Below are positions 35,331 to 44,748 of a stretch of 64,000 nt of DNA, in pieces; positions within the stretch are counted from its first letter, which is position 1, and each line of letters begins with the position of its first letter. The notes beneath the pieces are model-generated. The model worked only from the letters and a program-made list of their open reading frames with translations. It was not told the DNA's origin and searched no databases. The position numbers and the translations under genes were made by a program. The stretch covers positions 744,001-808,000 of the forward strand of contig NZ_ATVD01000001.1 of NCBI RefSeq assembly GCF_000420545.1. Reading direction: 5' to 3'. The DNA comes from Arenimonas oryziterrae DSM 21050 = YC6267. GTDB lineage: Bacteria; Pseudomonadota; Gammaproteobacteria; Xanthomonadales; Xanthomonadaceae.

Positions 35331-36260
35331 GGGCGACTTTTTTGCGGTGGCGACGTTCTGCCGCCACCACTCGCCGAGCACGACCGAGGTCGCGGACGCG
35401 ACGTTGAGGCTTTCGACGGCGCCGCTGCCGGGGATGGCGAGCTTGAACGAACTCGCCTGCGCAAGCGCAGGATCGACGCCGGCCTGTTCGGCGCCCATCA
35501 GCAGGACGAGGCGCTCGGGTAACGTCGTCGCGTACAACGACTGACCGCCACGCACGACGGTCGCGGCCACGGCAAACCCGGCCGAGGCCAGTTGCGCGAG
35601 GGAATTGTCGCTGCGGCCCAGACGCACCATCGGCACGGCCTCCGCGCCGCCCTCGGCGACGCGTGCGGCGGCGCCGGACAGATGCAGCGTCGAATCCTTT
35701 GGCAACAGCAGCGCCGACACGCCGAAATGCGCCGCGCTGCGCAGGATTGCGCCGAGATTGTGCGGATTGCCGACGCCATCCAGCCAGATCGCGATCGCCG
35801 GACCTTTCGGCAGGTCGCGCAGCCAGTGGGAGAGGTTCTGTTCGTCGGACGGCATCGCACCGAACACCACGCCTTCGTGGTGCGCACTGCCGGAAAGTTT
35901 TTCCAGGTCCTCGTTCTCGACGATCGTGTAGCCCAGGCGCTGTTTCACGCAGTACGCGAGCACGGCCTTGAGCTTGGGAATGCGCGATTCGAGCAGCCAC
36001 ACCTTGCGCAGCGATTCGGGCCGCTGGGCGAACAGCGCCAGGCAGGCGTTGAGACCGTAGATGCGTTGCTCCTGCGGCACGCGCGGCGCGGCATCGGCGG
36101 TGGCTTCGACGCGCTCGCGCAGCGGCGGGCGACGATCGGCGGGCGCGGTGGCGGCGGGTGCACGGCCCTGCCGGTCGCGTTCGCGTTCGCGCTTGTCGCG
36201 GGGTTTGCCGGCGGGACCGCGATAAAGGGATTCGCCGCCGGGAGGTTTGCGTTCGCTCAT
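35328..36260 (-). CDS. TrmH-family (SPOUT) RNA 2'-O-methyltransferase, YfiF-like
   Basis: 310-residue protein. A charged, Arg/Pro-rich N-terminal tail (1-60) precedes an RNA-binding substrate domain (RIYGLNACLALF) and a SPOUT knot domain with DGVGNPHNLGAILRSA, LLMGAEQAGV and ESLNVASATSVVL, the three TrmH motifs. These enzymes methylate ribose in rRNA or tRNA; the basic tail resembles E. coli YfiF rather than RlmB. AGGAAG precedes the ATG at 36260. Confidence 0.88.
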   Translation of the reverse strand: MSERKPPGGESLYRGPAGKPRDKRERERDRQGRAPAATAPADRRPPLRERVEATADAAPRVPQEQRIYGLNACLALFAQRPESLRKVWLLESRIPKLKAVLAYCVKQRLGYTIVENEDLEKLSGSAHHEGVVFGAMPSDEQNLSHWLRDLPKGPAIAIWLDGVGNPHNLGAILRSAAHFGVSALLLPKDSTLHLSGAAARVAEGGAEAVPMVRLGRSDNSLAQLASAGFAVAATVVRGGQSLYATTLPERLVLLMGAEQAGVDPALAQASSFKLAIPGSGAVESLNVASATSVVLGEWWRQNVATAKKSP

Positions 36261-36316
36261 GGGTCACTTCCTGCGCCACGACCGGGGCACCGAGGCCGCC
36301 AGTGTAACCAACCCGG

Positions 36317-39300
36317 TCAACCGCCGTGGCTGACGTCCACGGAGGCGACACGGGCTTCCAGGCCCTCGAGCATGCGCGCGCGCTCTTCCGGCGCATGCGT
36401 GTAGCGCGCGAGCAGCAGGTAGAACGCCGGCACCACAAACAGCGACAGGAAGGTCGATAGCAGCACGCCGAACACCACGACCACGCCGATCGCCTGGCGG
36501 CTGGCCGAGCCGGCACCGCTCGACAGCACCAGGGGCAAGGCGCCGGTCACGGTCGCCACGGAGGTCATCAGGATCGGGCGCAGACGCGTCGCCGCAGCAT
36601 CGAGGATGGCCTCGCGGATGCCGAGGCCGTCGTTGCGGCGCTGGTTCGCAAATTCGACGATGAGGATGCCGTTCTTCGCCGCCAGGCCGACCAGCATGAC
36701 CACGCCGATCTGGCTGAACAGGTTGAGGCTGTTGCCGGTCAGGTTCAGGCCCAACAAGGCGCCGAGCACTGCCAGCGGCACGGTGAGCATGATCACCAGC
36801 GGGTGCACGAAACTCTCGAACTGCGCCGCCAGCACCAGGAACACGATCAGCAAGGCCATGCCGAAGGTGAACAGCGCCGCGCTGCCGGACGCGAGGTATT
36901 CGCGCGACTGGCCGGCGAAATCGGTCTGCGCGGTTTCCGGCAGTTCTTCGGCGGCGGCCTCGCGCGCGAAATCGATCGCCTCGCCCAAGCTGTAACCCGG
37001 CGCGAGGCGCGCGGAAATCGTGATCGCACGCAGGCGATTGAAACGGTTGAGCGTGCCCGGCTCGGCGATTTCGGTGACGGTGACCACGCTCGCCAGCGGC
37101 ACGAGCTGGTTGTCACGCGCGCGCACGTAGAGATTCTCCAGGTCGGCGACGCTTTCGCGCTGGGCGCGATCGGCCTGCACGAGCACGTCGTATTCCTTGC
37201 CCTCGTCGACGAAGGTGGTCACGCGCGACGAACCGAACATCGTCTGCAGGGTGTTGCCGACATCGGTGACCGCGACCCCCAGATCGGCGGCGCGCGCACG
37301 ATTGATGACCACGCGCAGCTGCGGCCGGGTTTCCTTGTAGTCGGAATCCACGCCCGACAGGCCGGGATTCTCTTCCATGCGCGCCTGCAGACGGTCGCGC
37401 CAATCCACGAGCTGGGCGTAGTCCGGACCCTGCAGCACGAGCTGCAAGGGTTGACCGCCGCCGCGCACGAGGCCTTGGCGCACGTTCGGAATCGCGCGCA
37501 CGCCGGGAATTTTCGCCAGGTCGCGCGTGACCTGCTCGACGACGTCGCCGGTGGTCTGCGCGCGATCGTTCCAGTGCTTGAGGATGACGATCGCCTGGCC
37601 GTTCTGCATTTCGCCGCCACCACCGAAGCCGCCCGGCACGCGCGAATTGATCATGACCACGGGCTTGTCGCCGCCCTCGTACTTCATCAGCGTGTTTTCG
37701 ACCTGGGCCATCTGTTTGACGGTGTAGTCGTAGCCGCCGCCCTCGGGACCGTTGGCCATGACGAAGAACGCGCCGCGGTCTTCGGTCGGCGCGAGTTCGC
37801 GCGGCGTCATCTCGAACAGGCCCGCGCTCAGCGCAAGGGCGCCGAGCATCAGGCCGCCGAACAGCCAGCCCTTGCCGACGTGGCGACCGAGCAGGTGCCG
37901 ATAGCCATCGGACAAGGCACCGAGCCGGCGATCGACCCAGGCATTGAGACCGGTCGTCTGCGTGCGGTCGTGCGGCTGCAGCAACAGCGAGCACATCATT
38001 GGCGTCAGCGTCAGCGCCACAAAAGCCGAGATCGCTACCGCGCCGGCGAGCGCCACGGCGAGCTCGCGGAACAGGCGGCCGTTATTGCCTTCCTGGAACG
38101 CCATCGGCACGAACACCGCGATCAGCACCGCCGTCGTCGCGATGACCGCGAATGCGACCTGACGCGTGCCGCGCAGGGCCGCCAGCGGCACCGGCTCGCC
38201 GAGATCGGCGCGACGCTGCGCGTTTTCCAGCACGACGATCGCATCGTCGACGACCAGGCCGATCGACAGCACCAGGGCGAGCAGGGTCAGCAGATTGATC
38301 GAGAAACCGAACGCCCAGAGCGCGATGAAGGCGGCGATCACGCACACCGGCACCGTTACGGCGGGAATCACGGCGGCGCGCATGCTGCCCAGGAACAGCC
38401 AGATCACCGCGAGCACCAGGATCACCGCTTCGATCAGCGTCTTGTAGACCTCGTCGACGGCGACGTCGATGTATTCGGTCGAGTCGTAGGTGATGCCCAT
38501 CGTCATGCCCTGCGGCAACGTGGGATTGATGCGTGCGATTTCTTCCTTGACCAGGCGGGCGACTTCCAGGCTGTTGGAGGTCGAGGTCTTGACGATGCCC
38601 AGGCCCAGCATCGGCTTGCCGTTGCCGCGGAAATAGCTGCGGCGTTCGGCGGAATCGAGCGCGACGCGCGCAACCTCGCCCAGGCGTACGACATGGCCGT
38701 CGGCGCCGCGCGACAGCGGTAGCTGCGCGAACTGTTCGGCCGAGGTGAAGCCGCGTTCGACGCGCACGGTGAAGTCGCGGTCGGTGGATTCGACGGTGCC
38801 GCCCGGAAGTTCGACGTTTTCACGACGCAGCGCCGCCTGCACGTCGGCGACGGTCAGACCACGCGCCGCGAGCGCCGCGGCGTTGGGCCACACGCGCATC
38901 GCATACGATTGGCCACCGCCGAGGTTGACCTGGGCGACGCCGTCGATGCTCGACAGGCGATCGACCAGATAGCGGTCGGCGTAGTCGGTCAACGCGAGCA
39001 CGTCGAGCTTGGGACCGGTGAGATTGGTCCACAGGATCACGTCGGAATCGGAATCGGCCTTGGCGACCTGCGGCGGATCGACATCGTCGGGCAGATTGCC
39101 GGCCGCGCGGCTGACCGCGTCGCGCACGTCGTTGGCCGCACTTTCGATGTCGCGGTTGACCGAGAACTCGATATTGATGCTCGAGCGGCCGTTGCGGCTG
39201 CTCGAGGTCAGCAGGTCGACGCCTTCGATGCCGCTGACCGCATCTTCCAGAATCTGGGTGATGCGTGTTTCCACGACCGCGGCCGAGGCGCCGGTGTAGG

Positions 39301-39448
39301 TCGTATTGATCGACACCACCGGCGGATCGATATCGGGCAGCTCGCGCAGCGGCAATTGCGTGAACGCGAAGGCGCCGAGCACGATCAACAGCAGGCTGAT
39401 GACCGTCGCGAGGACCGGGCGGCGGATCGAGAGATCGGACAGCAGCAT
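36317..39448 (-). CDS. RND multidrug efflux permease (AcrB/HAE1 family)
   Basis: 1043-residue proton-driven inner-membrane pump. The N-terminal RPVLATVISLLL helix, large periplasmic porter loops and TM4 with the paired proton-relay aspartates (GLVVDDAIVVLENAQRR) are all present, and the two-fold repeat is complete. The adaptor gene ends three bases upstream, so the two are co-translated. No outer-membrane channel gene is nearby; a TolC elsewhere is expected. It may export drugs or solvents. Confidence 0.94.
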   Translation of the reverse strand: MLLSDLSIRRPVLATVISLLLIVLGAFAFTQLPLRELPDIDPPVVSINTTYTGASAAVVETRITQILEDAVSGIEGVDLLTSSSRNGRSSINIEFSVNRDIESAANDVRDAVSRAAGNLPDDVDPPQVAKADSDSDVILWTNLTGPKLDVLALTDYADRYLVDRLSSIDGVAQVNLGGGQSYAMRVWPNAAALAARGLTVADVQAALRRENVELPGGTVESTDRDFTVRVERGFTSAEQFAQLPLSRGADGHVVRLGEVARVALDSAERRSYFRGNGKPMLGLGIVKTSTSNSLEVARLVKEEIARINPTLPQGMTMGITYDSTEYIDVAVDEVYKTLIEAVILVLAVIWLFLGSMRAAVIPAVTVPVCVIAAFIALWAFGFSINLLTLLALVLSIGLVVDDAIVVLENAQRRADLGEPVPLAALRGTRQVAFAVIATTAVLIAVFVPMAFQEGNNGRLFRELAVALAGAVAISAFVALTLTPMMCSLLLQPHDRTQTTGLNAWVDRRLGALSDGYRHLLGRHVGKGWLFGGLMLGALALSAGLFEMTPRELAPTEDRGAFFVMANGPEGGGYDYTVKQMAQVENTLMKYEGGDKPVVMINSRVPGGFGGGGEMQNGQAIVILKHWNDRAQTTGDVVEQVTRDLAKIPGVRAIPNVRQGLVRGGGQPLQLVLQGPDYAQLVDWRDRLQARMEENPGLSGVDSDYKETRPQLRVVINRARAADLGVAVTDVGNTLQTMFGSSRVTTFVDEGKEYDVLVQADRAQRESVADLENLYVRARDNQLVPLASVVTVTEIAEPGTLNRFNRLRAITISARLAPGYSLGEAIDFAREAAAEELPETAQTDFAGQSREYLASGSAALFTFGMALLIVFLVLAAQFESFVHPLVIMLTVPLAVLGALLGLNLTGNSLNLFSQIGVVMLVGLAAKNGILIVEFANQRRNDGLGIREAILDAAATRLRPILMTSVATVTGALPLVLSSGAGSASRQAIGVVVVFGVLLSTFLSLFVVPAFYLLLARYTHAPEERARMLEGLEARVASVDVSHGG

Positions 39449-39451
39449 GGC

Positions 39452-40540
39452 TTACGCGCCGCCGCGCTTGTCGGCGGTGGTGTCGGCCGGTTTGCCATCG
39501 GCGGCCGCCGCGGCGCCCGCTTCGACGATCTTGCTGCCACCCTTGAGCTTGACCGTGCCTTCGACGACGACGCGGTCGCCGGCTTTCACGCCCTCGAGAA
39601 TTTCGACCCAGCCCGGACGACGCGCGCCGATCTTCACCGGCACCTGTTCGACCTTGTCTTCGGCGCCGACACGGAACAGAAACGCCTCCTGGCCGACCTG
39701 CTGCAGCGACAGTTCCGGCACTTGCAGGGTGTCGCGCGCAGCGCGCTGCACGCTGACTTCCAGCAGCATGCCCGGGCGCAGCTTGTGCGCGGGATTGTCG
39801 AACTCGGCGCGCACCGCGAGCGAGCGCGTGACCGCGTCCACGCGCGAGCCGACCGAAGTGATCGTGCCGGTGAACTGTTCGCCGGGATACGCATCGCTGC
39901 GCGCGTGCACGGTCTGGCCATTGGCAAGTGCGGCGAGGCTGCGCTCGGGCACGGAGAAATCGAGCTTGATGCGCGAGACATCGTCGAGCGTGGCGATGAC
40001 CGTGCCCGGCGTCACCAGCGAGCCGGGACTGACCTGGCGCACACCGAGCACGCCGGCGAACGGCGCACTGATCACGCGGTCGGACACCTGCGAGCGCACC
40101 TGGTCCAGGCGGGCCTTGGCGGCATCGCGCACCGCGCGCTGCGCATCGAACTGGCTGGCGGCGATGAGTTGGCGTTTGGCCAGGTCCTGCTGGCGCTCGA
40201 ACAGGGTCTGCGCCTCGCGATAATCCGCCGCCGCTTCGTTGAGTCCGGCGACCGTGGCGCGATCAGACAAGGTCACCAGCACGTCGCCGGCGCGGACTTC
40301 GTCGCCGCTGTCGAAATGCACCTGCGACACCGTTTCGCTGACCTTCGCGGTGAGGCTGACCGATTCGCGGGCCGTGGCCGTGCCGAGCGCATCGATCGTG
40401 TCGGTCCAGGCACTCGGCGCGAGCACGGTCGTGGTCACGACGGCCGGCGGATTGCCGCCGCCGCGTCCCTCGGTTTTGCTCCCGCAGGCGGCCAGACACA
40501 GGGACACGAGGATCAGGGACAGGACGCGAACGATCGACAT
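39452..40540 (-). CDS. RND efflux periplasmic adaptor lipoprotein
   Basis: 362-residue membrane-fusion protein. The signal peptide ends in the lipobox LAAC near residue 19, so the mature protein is lipid-anchored. The lipoyl half-motifs (SGDEVRAGDVLVTL and SAPFAGVLGVRQVSPG) flank an alpha-helical hairpin at about 95-145, and beta-barrel domains follow. The start shares one base with the stop of the CDGSH gene (TGATG) and its stop lies three bases before the permease. Confidence 0.93.
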   Translation of the reverse strand: MSIVRVLSLILVSLCLAACGSKTEGRGGGNPPAVVTTTVLAPSAWTDTIDALGTATARESVSLTAKVSETVSQVHFDSGDEVRAGDVLVTLSDRATVAGLNEAAADYREAQTLFERQQDLAKRQLIAASQFDAQRAVRDAAKARLDQVRSQVSDRVISAPFAGVLGVRQVSPGSLVTPGTVIATLDDVSRIKLDFSVPERSLAALANGQTVHARSDAYPGEQFTGTITSVGSRVDAVTRSLAVRAEFDNPAHKLRPGMLLEVSVQRAARDTLQVPELSLQQVGQEAFLFRVGAEDKVEQVPVKIGARRPGWVEILEGVKAGDRVVVEGTVKLKGGSKIVEAGAAAAADGKPADTTADKRGGA

Positions 40541-40773
40541 CAGACGGATTCCTTGCTTGCCTTGTGGCTGCCGTCGCAGAACGGCGGCCGGGCGGTGGTC
40601 TTGCAGCCGCACAGCCAAACGATCTCGCTGCGCTCGGCGGTGAATGTCAGGGGAGTGATGGCCGAACCACGATGTGACCCGTCGCAATAAGGCTGCCGCG
40701 CGCTCTTGCCGCAGGCGCACCACCGGTAATTTTTGCCTGCCTCGATTTCCACCGCATGTGCCGGATGGCGCAT
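40540..40773 (-). CDS. Dual CDGSH iron-sulfur domain protein
   Basis: 77-residue protein with two complete CDGSH sites: CACGKSARQPYCDGSH at about 19-34 and CGCKTTARPPFCDGSH at about 55-70. Each gives three Cys and one His for a [2Fe-2S] cluster. Proteins of this type are redox or cluster-transfer factors. It overlaps the start of the RND adaptor by one base, so it is read on the same transcript, which is an odd partner for a drug pump. The ATG is at 40773. Confidence 0.85.
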   Translation of the reverse strand: MRHPAHAVEIEAGKNYRWCACGKSARQPYCDGSHRGSAITPLTFTAERSEIVWLCGCKTTARPPFCDGSHKASKESV

Positions 40774-40860
40774 ATCGCTACCCCGCCACCGGGAAGCGGG
40801 GCGCCGAGGGCCCGAGTCTAAGCGCTGGCGATGTCGTCGGCATGTCGACGCCCGGGCCGC

Positions 40861-42381
40861 TCAGTGGTCCAGCACCGGCGCCGGCGCGGGACCCGCCGCC
40901 GCGTCGACCTTCAGCAGCCACACCAGCGGCAGGGCCGCGAGCGTGAGCACCATGAGCAGCCAGAAATCGTTGACGTAGGCGATGACGGCCGCCTGGCGGC
41001 TGATCTCGGCATTGAGCGCCATCACGCCCGACGCCGTCGCCGTGTCCCAGGCGGCCGGAAGCAACGAAGTTTCGACGCCAAAGGACGGCACGCGCGCAGC
41101 GATCTCGGCATGGTTGACCTGGGCCGAGCGCGCCAGGATCGTCATCACCGCCGAGATACCCACGCTCGATCCGATGTTGCGCACGAGACTGAAAAGACTC
41201 GCGGCCTCAGTACGTTTTTCCGGCGCGAGCGTGGCGTAAGCGACGCTGGAGATCGGCACGAACACCAGGCCCAGGCCCAGGCCCTGCATCACGCCGATCC
41301 ACACGACATCGAAACGCGCGACCTGCAGGCCGAAGGCCGTCATGAAATACAGCGAGCCCGCCGTGAGCAGCATGCCCACCAGGATCGGCCAGCGCGCATC
41401 GACGCGGCCGATCAGGCGACCGACCAGCATCATGCCGAACATGGTGCCGATGCCACGCGGCGCCAGCAGCAGACCGATGTCGAGGACCGGATAGTGCATG
41501 AGCTGGCTCAGGTACGGCGGCAGCAGCGCGAGCGTGGAAAACAGCACGATGCCGATCACGAAAATCAGCAGGCACGCGACCGCGAAATTCTTGTTCCGCC
41601 ACAGGCCCAGATCGAGCAGGCTGTGCTGGCGACTGCGCCAGTGCATGACGTACAGGTACAGACCCAGGAACGCGAGCGCGGCTTCGATCTGGATTTCCAG
41701 CGAACCGAACCAGTCCAGCGACTGGCCGCGATCGAGGAACAACTGCAGGCCGCCGATACCCAGCGCCAGCAGAACCAGTCCGGTCCAATCCAGCGGACGC
41801 GAGACCGCGCGATCCTTCGGCACGCTCGCCATGATGCCCAGCAGCGCGAGCGCGCCGACTGGAACATTGATCAGGAACACCCAGCGCCAGCTGTAGTACT
41901 CGGTCAGCCAGCCGCCGAGCGGCGGCCCGAGAATCGGACCGACCATGATGCCCATGCCCCACAGCGCCATCGCGGCGCCGTGTTTTTCTTTCGGGAAGAC
42001 ATCGAGCAGCAGCGACTGCGAAATCGGCACCAGCGCGGCGCCGAACACGCCCTGCAGGATGCGGAAGAACACCATCTCGCCGATGCCGGTGGCGATGCCG
42101 CACAGCACCGACGCGGCAGTGAAGCCGGCCACTGCCATGATCAGCAGGCGGCGGCGACCCATCGCGCCGGCGAGCCAGCCGGTGACCGGCGTCATGATCG
42201 CGGCGGCGACGATGTAGGAGGTCAGCACCCACGCGGCTTGGTCCTGCGTCGCCGACAGCGAGCCCTGCATTTCCGGCAGGGCCACGTTGGCGATCGTGGT
42301 GTCGATCGCCTGCATCAGCGTCGCCAGCATGACCGAGCCGACGATCAGGCTGCGCTTGGCGACCGCAGGCGTGTTGCTCAC
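40861..42381 (-). CDS. emrB: EmrB-type DHA2 drug:H+ antiporter
   Basis: 506-residue major facilitator with about 14 transmembrane helices. Motifs: MQAIDTTIANVALPEM in TM1, WVLTSYIVAAAI, LAGAMGRRRLLI loop and GPILGPPLGGWLTEYYSWRWVFLINVPVG (motif C region). It works with EmrA to push hydrophobic toxins across both membranes. It starts 19 bases after emrA and is the last gene of the marR-emrA-emrB unit. Confidence 0.93.
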   Translation of the reverse strand: MSNTPAVAKRSLIVGSVMLATLMQAIDTTIANVALPEMQGSLSATQDQAAWVLTSYIVAAAIMTPVTGWLAGAMGRRRLLIMAVAGFTAASVLCGIATGIGEMVFFRILQGVFGAALVPISQSLLLDVFPKEKHGAAMALWGMGIMVGPILGPPLGGWLTEYYSWRWVFLINVPVGALALLGIMASVPKDRAVSRPLDWTGLVLLALGIGGLQLFLDRGQSLDWFGSLEIQIEAALAFLGLYLYVMHWRSRQHSLLDLGLWRNKNFAVACLLIFVIGIVLFSTLALLPPYLSQLMHYPVLDIGLLLAPRGIGTMFGMMLVGRLIGRVDARWPILVGMLLTAGSLYFMTAFGLQVARFDVVWIGVMQGLGLGLVFVPISSVAYATLAPEKRTEAASLFSLVRNIGSSVGISAVMTILARSAQVNHAEIAARVPSFGVETSLLPAAWDTATASGVMALNAEISRQAAVIAYVNDFWLLMVLTLAALPLVWLLKVDAAAGPAPAPVLDH

Positions 42382-42400
42382 GGCAAAGCGTTCCGTGGAC

Positions 42401-43489
42401 TCAGCGCGCAGCCGTACGCGCCGGTGCCGGCGCGTCGGCGTCGTCGGCGATGTCGACGGTGACGTCGGCGCTCATGCCGGCGCGCAGCACGGGCGCATTC
42501 TGGGCGACGTCGACGAGCGACAGCTTCACCGGAATGCGCTGAACGACCTTGACCCAGTTGCCGGTCGCGTTCTGCGCCGGCAGCACGCTGAACTCGCTGC
42601 CCGACGCCGGGCTGATCGAAGCGACCTGCGCATGCCAGCGCACGCCCGGATAGCTGTCGATGCGAATCTCGGCTTTCTGACCCACACGCATGCGCGCCAG
42701 ATCGGTTTCCTTGAAATTGGCTTCGATCCAGACCGGATGGGTCGCGACCAGCGGCATCGCCACCTGACCGACCGTGAGGTATTCGCCCGGCTGCAGGTCA
42801 TGATTGCCGATGATGCCGTCCACCGGCGCATAGACATCGACATGCTCGAGATCCAGGCGCGCGCGGTCACGCAAGGCCAGGGCTTCGCGGTAGTCGGGCA
42901 ACTGCTCCAGCGTCGAACCGGGCTTGCCGCCCAGGGTGAGCCGAGCCTTGTCGCGCGCAGCAACGGCGCTGTCGCGGCTAGCCTGCGCTTCGGACATCGC
43001 ATGGCGCGCGTCGTCGACGGCTTTCTGCGCGACCAGATGGCGCGCGAGCAACTGTTGCTGGCGCGAAAGCTCCTGCTTCGCCCAAGCCAGGGTTTCTTCC
43101 GACGAACGTACCGAGGCATCGCTTTCGCGCACGCCGGCACGGCTGGCGCCGGCATCGTCGGCGACCTTGGCCAGACGCGCTTCGGCTTCGGCCAGGGCGA
43201 TCTTCAGCGGCGCCGGATCGATGCGGTACAGCAGCTGTCCCAGGTGCACGGCTTCGTTCTGCCCGACCAGGACCTGCGACACGCGGCCGCTGACCTGCGT
43301 GGAAATCATCACGCGATCGGCCTTGACGTAGGCATTGTCGGTTTCGACGCTGCGACTGGACACGACAAATTCCCAGGCGAACAGCGCGATCACGAGTAGC
43401 GGACCGGCGATCCACAGCCAGCGCGGCACGCGGCGCACGGCGGCCTTGGCTTCGTTGAGACGCGCGGCGGGTTTGAGTTCGGTGGTCAT
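42401..43489 (-). CDS. emrA: EmrA-type membrane-fusion protein
   Basis: 362-residue adaptor of the EmrAB pump. A short cytoplasmic tail precedes one transmembrane helix at about 25-45. Then come the lipoyl half (SGRVSQVLVGQNEAVHLGQ), a long alpha hairpin (about 90-190) and beta domains (YAPVDGIIGNHDLQPGEYL). Its ATG overlaps the MarR stop by four bases. The C-terminal Ala/Pro/Asp tail is low complexity. Confidence 0.92.
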   Translation of the reverse strand: MTTELKPAARLNEAKAAVRRVPRWLWIAGPLLVIALFAWEFVVSSRSVETDNAYVKADRVMISTQVSGRVSQVLVGQNEAVHLGQLLYRIDPAPLKIALAEAEARLAKVADDAGASRAGVRESDASVRSSEETLAWAKQELSRQQQLLARHLVAQKAVDDARHAMSEAQASRDSAVAARDKARLTLGGKPGSTLEQLPDYREALALRDRARLDLEHVDVYAPVDGIIGNHDLQPGEYLTVGQVAMPLVATHPVWIEANFKETDLARMRVGQKAEIRIDSYPGVRWHAQVASISPASGSEFSVLPAQNATGNWVKVVQRIPVKLSLVDVAQNAPVLRAGMSADVTVDIADDADAPAPARTAAR

Positions 43490-43965
43490 GCTTTTGCCTG
43501 CTTGCGGGCCGCCATGGGGCGACCTTCCTTGTCGAGTTCGTTGAGCGTGTCCTTGACCTTGGCCAGGACGCGCAGGGTGGTGGCGAGATCGTCGGCATCG
43601 ATGCCTTCGAGCACGTCCTCGCGCAGCACCGAGGAAATGCGCTTCATGCCGGCCATGACCTCGGCCGATTTCGGCGCGAGGTACAGGCACCAGCAGCGGC
43701 GATCGTCAGGATCGGCGCGGCGTTCGATGAAGCCGGCGATCTCCAGGCGGTCGACGACGCGGCCGATGGCGATCGGTTCGAGGTCGAGATCCTCGGCGAG
43801 CTGCTTCTGGCTCAGGCCTTCGGCGCGCTCGATGCGGCTCAGCGCGCGCCATTGCGCACGGGTCAGGCCCAGATGGGCGGACCGGCGGTCGAACACGCGC
43901 CGGAACAGGCGGGTGATGTCGGCCACGGTGTAGCCGAAGGTCGATTTGTCGGGGGATGGGCTCAT
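43486..43965 (-). CDS. MarR-family regulator of emrAB
   Basis: About 159-residue winged-helix repressor. The recognition region LSQKQLAEDLDLEPIAIGRVVDRLEIAGFIERRADPDDRR matches MarR/EmrR. It very likely represses its own operon and is released by pump substrates. A consensus promoter (TTGAAA-17-TATAAT) lies immediately upstream. Its predicted start point falls after ATG 43974 and just before ATG 43965, so 43965 is the better start and the leader is only about four bases. Direct ATAGT repeats in the promoter may be the operator. Confidence 0.87.
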   Translation of the reverse strand: MSPSPDKSTFGYTVADITRLFRRVFDRRSAHLGLTRAQWRALSRIERAEGLSQKQLAEDLDLEPIAIGRVVDRLEIAGFIERRADPDDRRCWCLYLAPKSAEVMAGMKRISSVLREDVLEGIDADDLATTLRVLAKVKDTLNELDKEGRPMAARKQAKA

Positions 43966-43975
43966 AGTAGCCATG

Positions 43976-44004
43976 ATTATAGTTGCTTAGGATAGTATTT
44001 TCAA
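43976..44004 (-). promoter_or_regulatory. Strong promoter of the marR-emrAB operon
   Basis: TTGAAA at 44004-43999, 17-base spacer, TATAAT at 43981-43976, on the minus strand. This is the closest match to the sigma-70 consensus in the window. Two direct copies of ATAGT (plus strand) in and around the spacer could be regulator contacts. Confidence 0.75.
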
Positions 44005-44073
44005 GGTCGGACTCGCCCGGACCGGACCGGGCTGGCAGACTCGCGTTCAGGGGATCGGAAACAGGGGCCGGGC

Positions 44074-44682
44074 GTGGCGGAAAAATCGACCGATGCGACA
44101 CCGGGGCTGCTGATCGCCAATGCCGTCACCCTGGTGCTGGCGCTCGCCCTGCACTGGTCGGTGGCGTCCTTGCTGTGGCCGTTCTGGCTGCAGAGCGTGA
44201 TCATCGGCTGGTATGCGCGCCAACGGATGCTGGCGCTGACCTCGTTCAGCACCGAAGGCTTTACCTCCGGCGACCAGCCGGTACCCGAGAACGAAGAAGG
44301 CAAGCGCTCGACGGCGAACTTCTTCGTACTCCACTACGGCATCTTCCACCTGGCCTATCTCGTCTTCCTGTTCGATCAGGCCCCGCCCGCGCGCCTGCTC
44401 GACCTGGTTCTGCTGGCGGCCTGCGGCTACTCGTTCGTCTATGCGCAACGCAAGACGTTTGCCGAGCAGGTCGCTGCGGACGCGCAGGGCCGACCGAACC
44501 TGGGCAAGCTGATGTTCCTGCCCTACCTGCGCGTGCTGCCGATCCACCTGAGCATCGTGTTCGGCGCGGCCAGCACCGGCGCCTGGGGCCTGTTCGTGTT
44601 CGTACCCCTGAAGACGATCGCGGATCTGCTGCTCGATCGCGTGGACCGGAACATGGCGGATCGGGGAGCGGAGTCGGTTTAG
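44074..44682 (+). CDS. Multi-pass membrane protein (DUF6498-like)
   Basis: 202-residue inner-membrane protein with five or six hydrophobic segments and a conserved-looking WPFWLQSVIIGWYARQRML near the N-terminus. It resembles DUF6498-type proteins, whose function is unknown. The GTG start at 44074 follows CAGGGG. It is divergent from marR, with about 100 bases between starts, and ends at a bidirectional terminator. Confidence 0.7.
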   Translation: MAEKSTDATPGLLIANAVTLVLALALHWSVASLLWPFWLQSVIIGWYARQRMLALTSFSTEGFTSGDQPVPENEEGKRSTANFFVLHYGIFHLAYLVFLFDQAPPARLLDLVLLAACGYSFVYAQRKTFAEQVAADAQGRPNLGKLMFLPYLRVLPIHLSIVFGAASTGAWGLFVFVPLKTIADLLLDRVDRNMADRGAESV

Positions 44683-44695
44683 CGGGTTTGGCGAA

Positions 44696-44729
44696 AGAAA
44701 AACGCCGGCTTTCGCCGGCGTTTTTTCTT
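44696..44729. terminator. Bidirectional terminator between the DUF6498-like gene and fba
   Basis: Stem AACGCCGGC (44701-44709) with its complement (44714-44722), TTTC loop. TTTTCTTT follows on plus and a matching T-rich run on minus. Confidence 0.88.
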
Positions 44730-44748
44730 TCCGCGAATACGCGGTCGA

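Noticed and set aside
36803-38722. Long plus-strand open frame (639 codons) opposite the RND permease gene
   Set aside because: It is antisense to a complete RND permease with all motifs, and its His/Arg/Gln/Asp-rich sequence is typical of shadow frames in GC-rich DNA.
40831-42462. Plus-strand open frame of 543 codons opposite emrB
   Set aside because: Low-complexity Arg/His/Gln sequence without domains, antisense to a clear DHA2 transporter.
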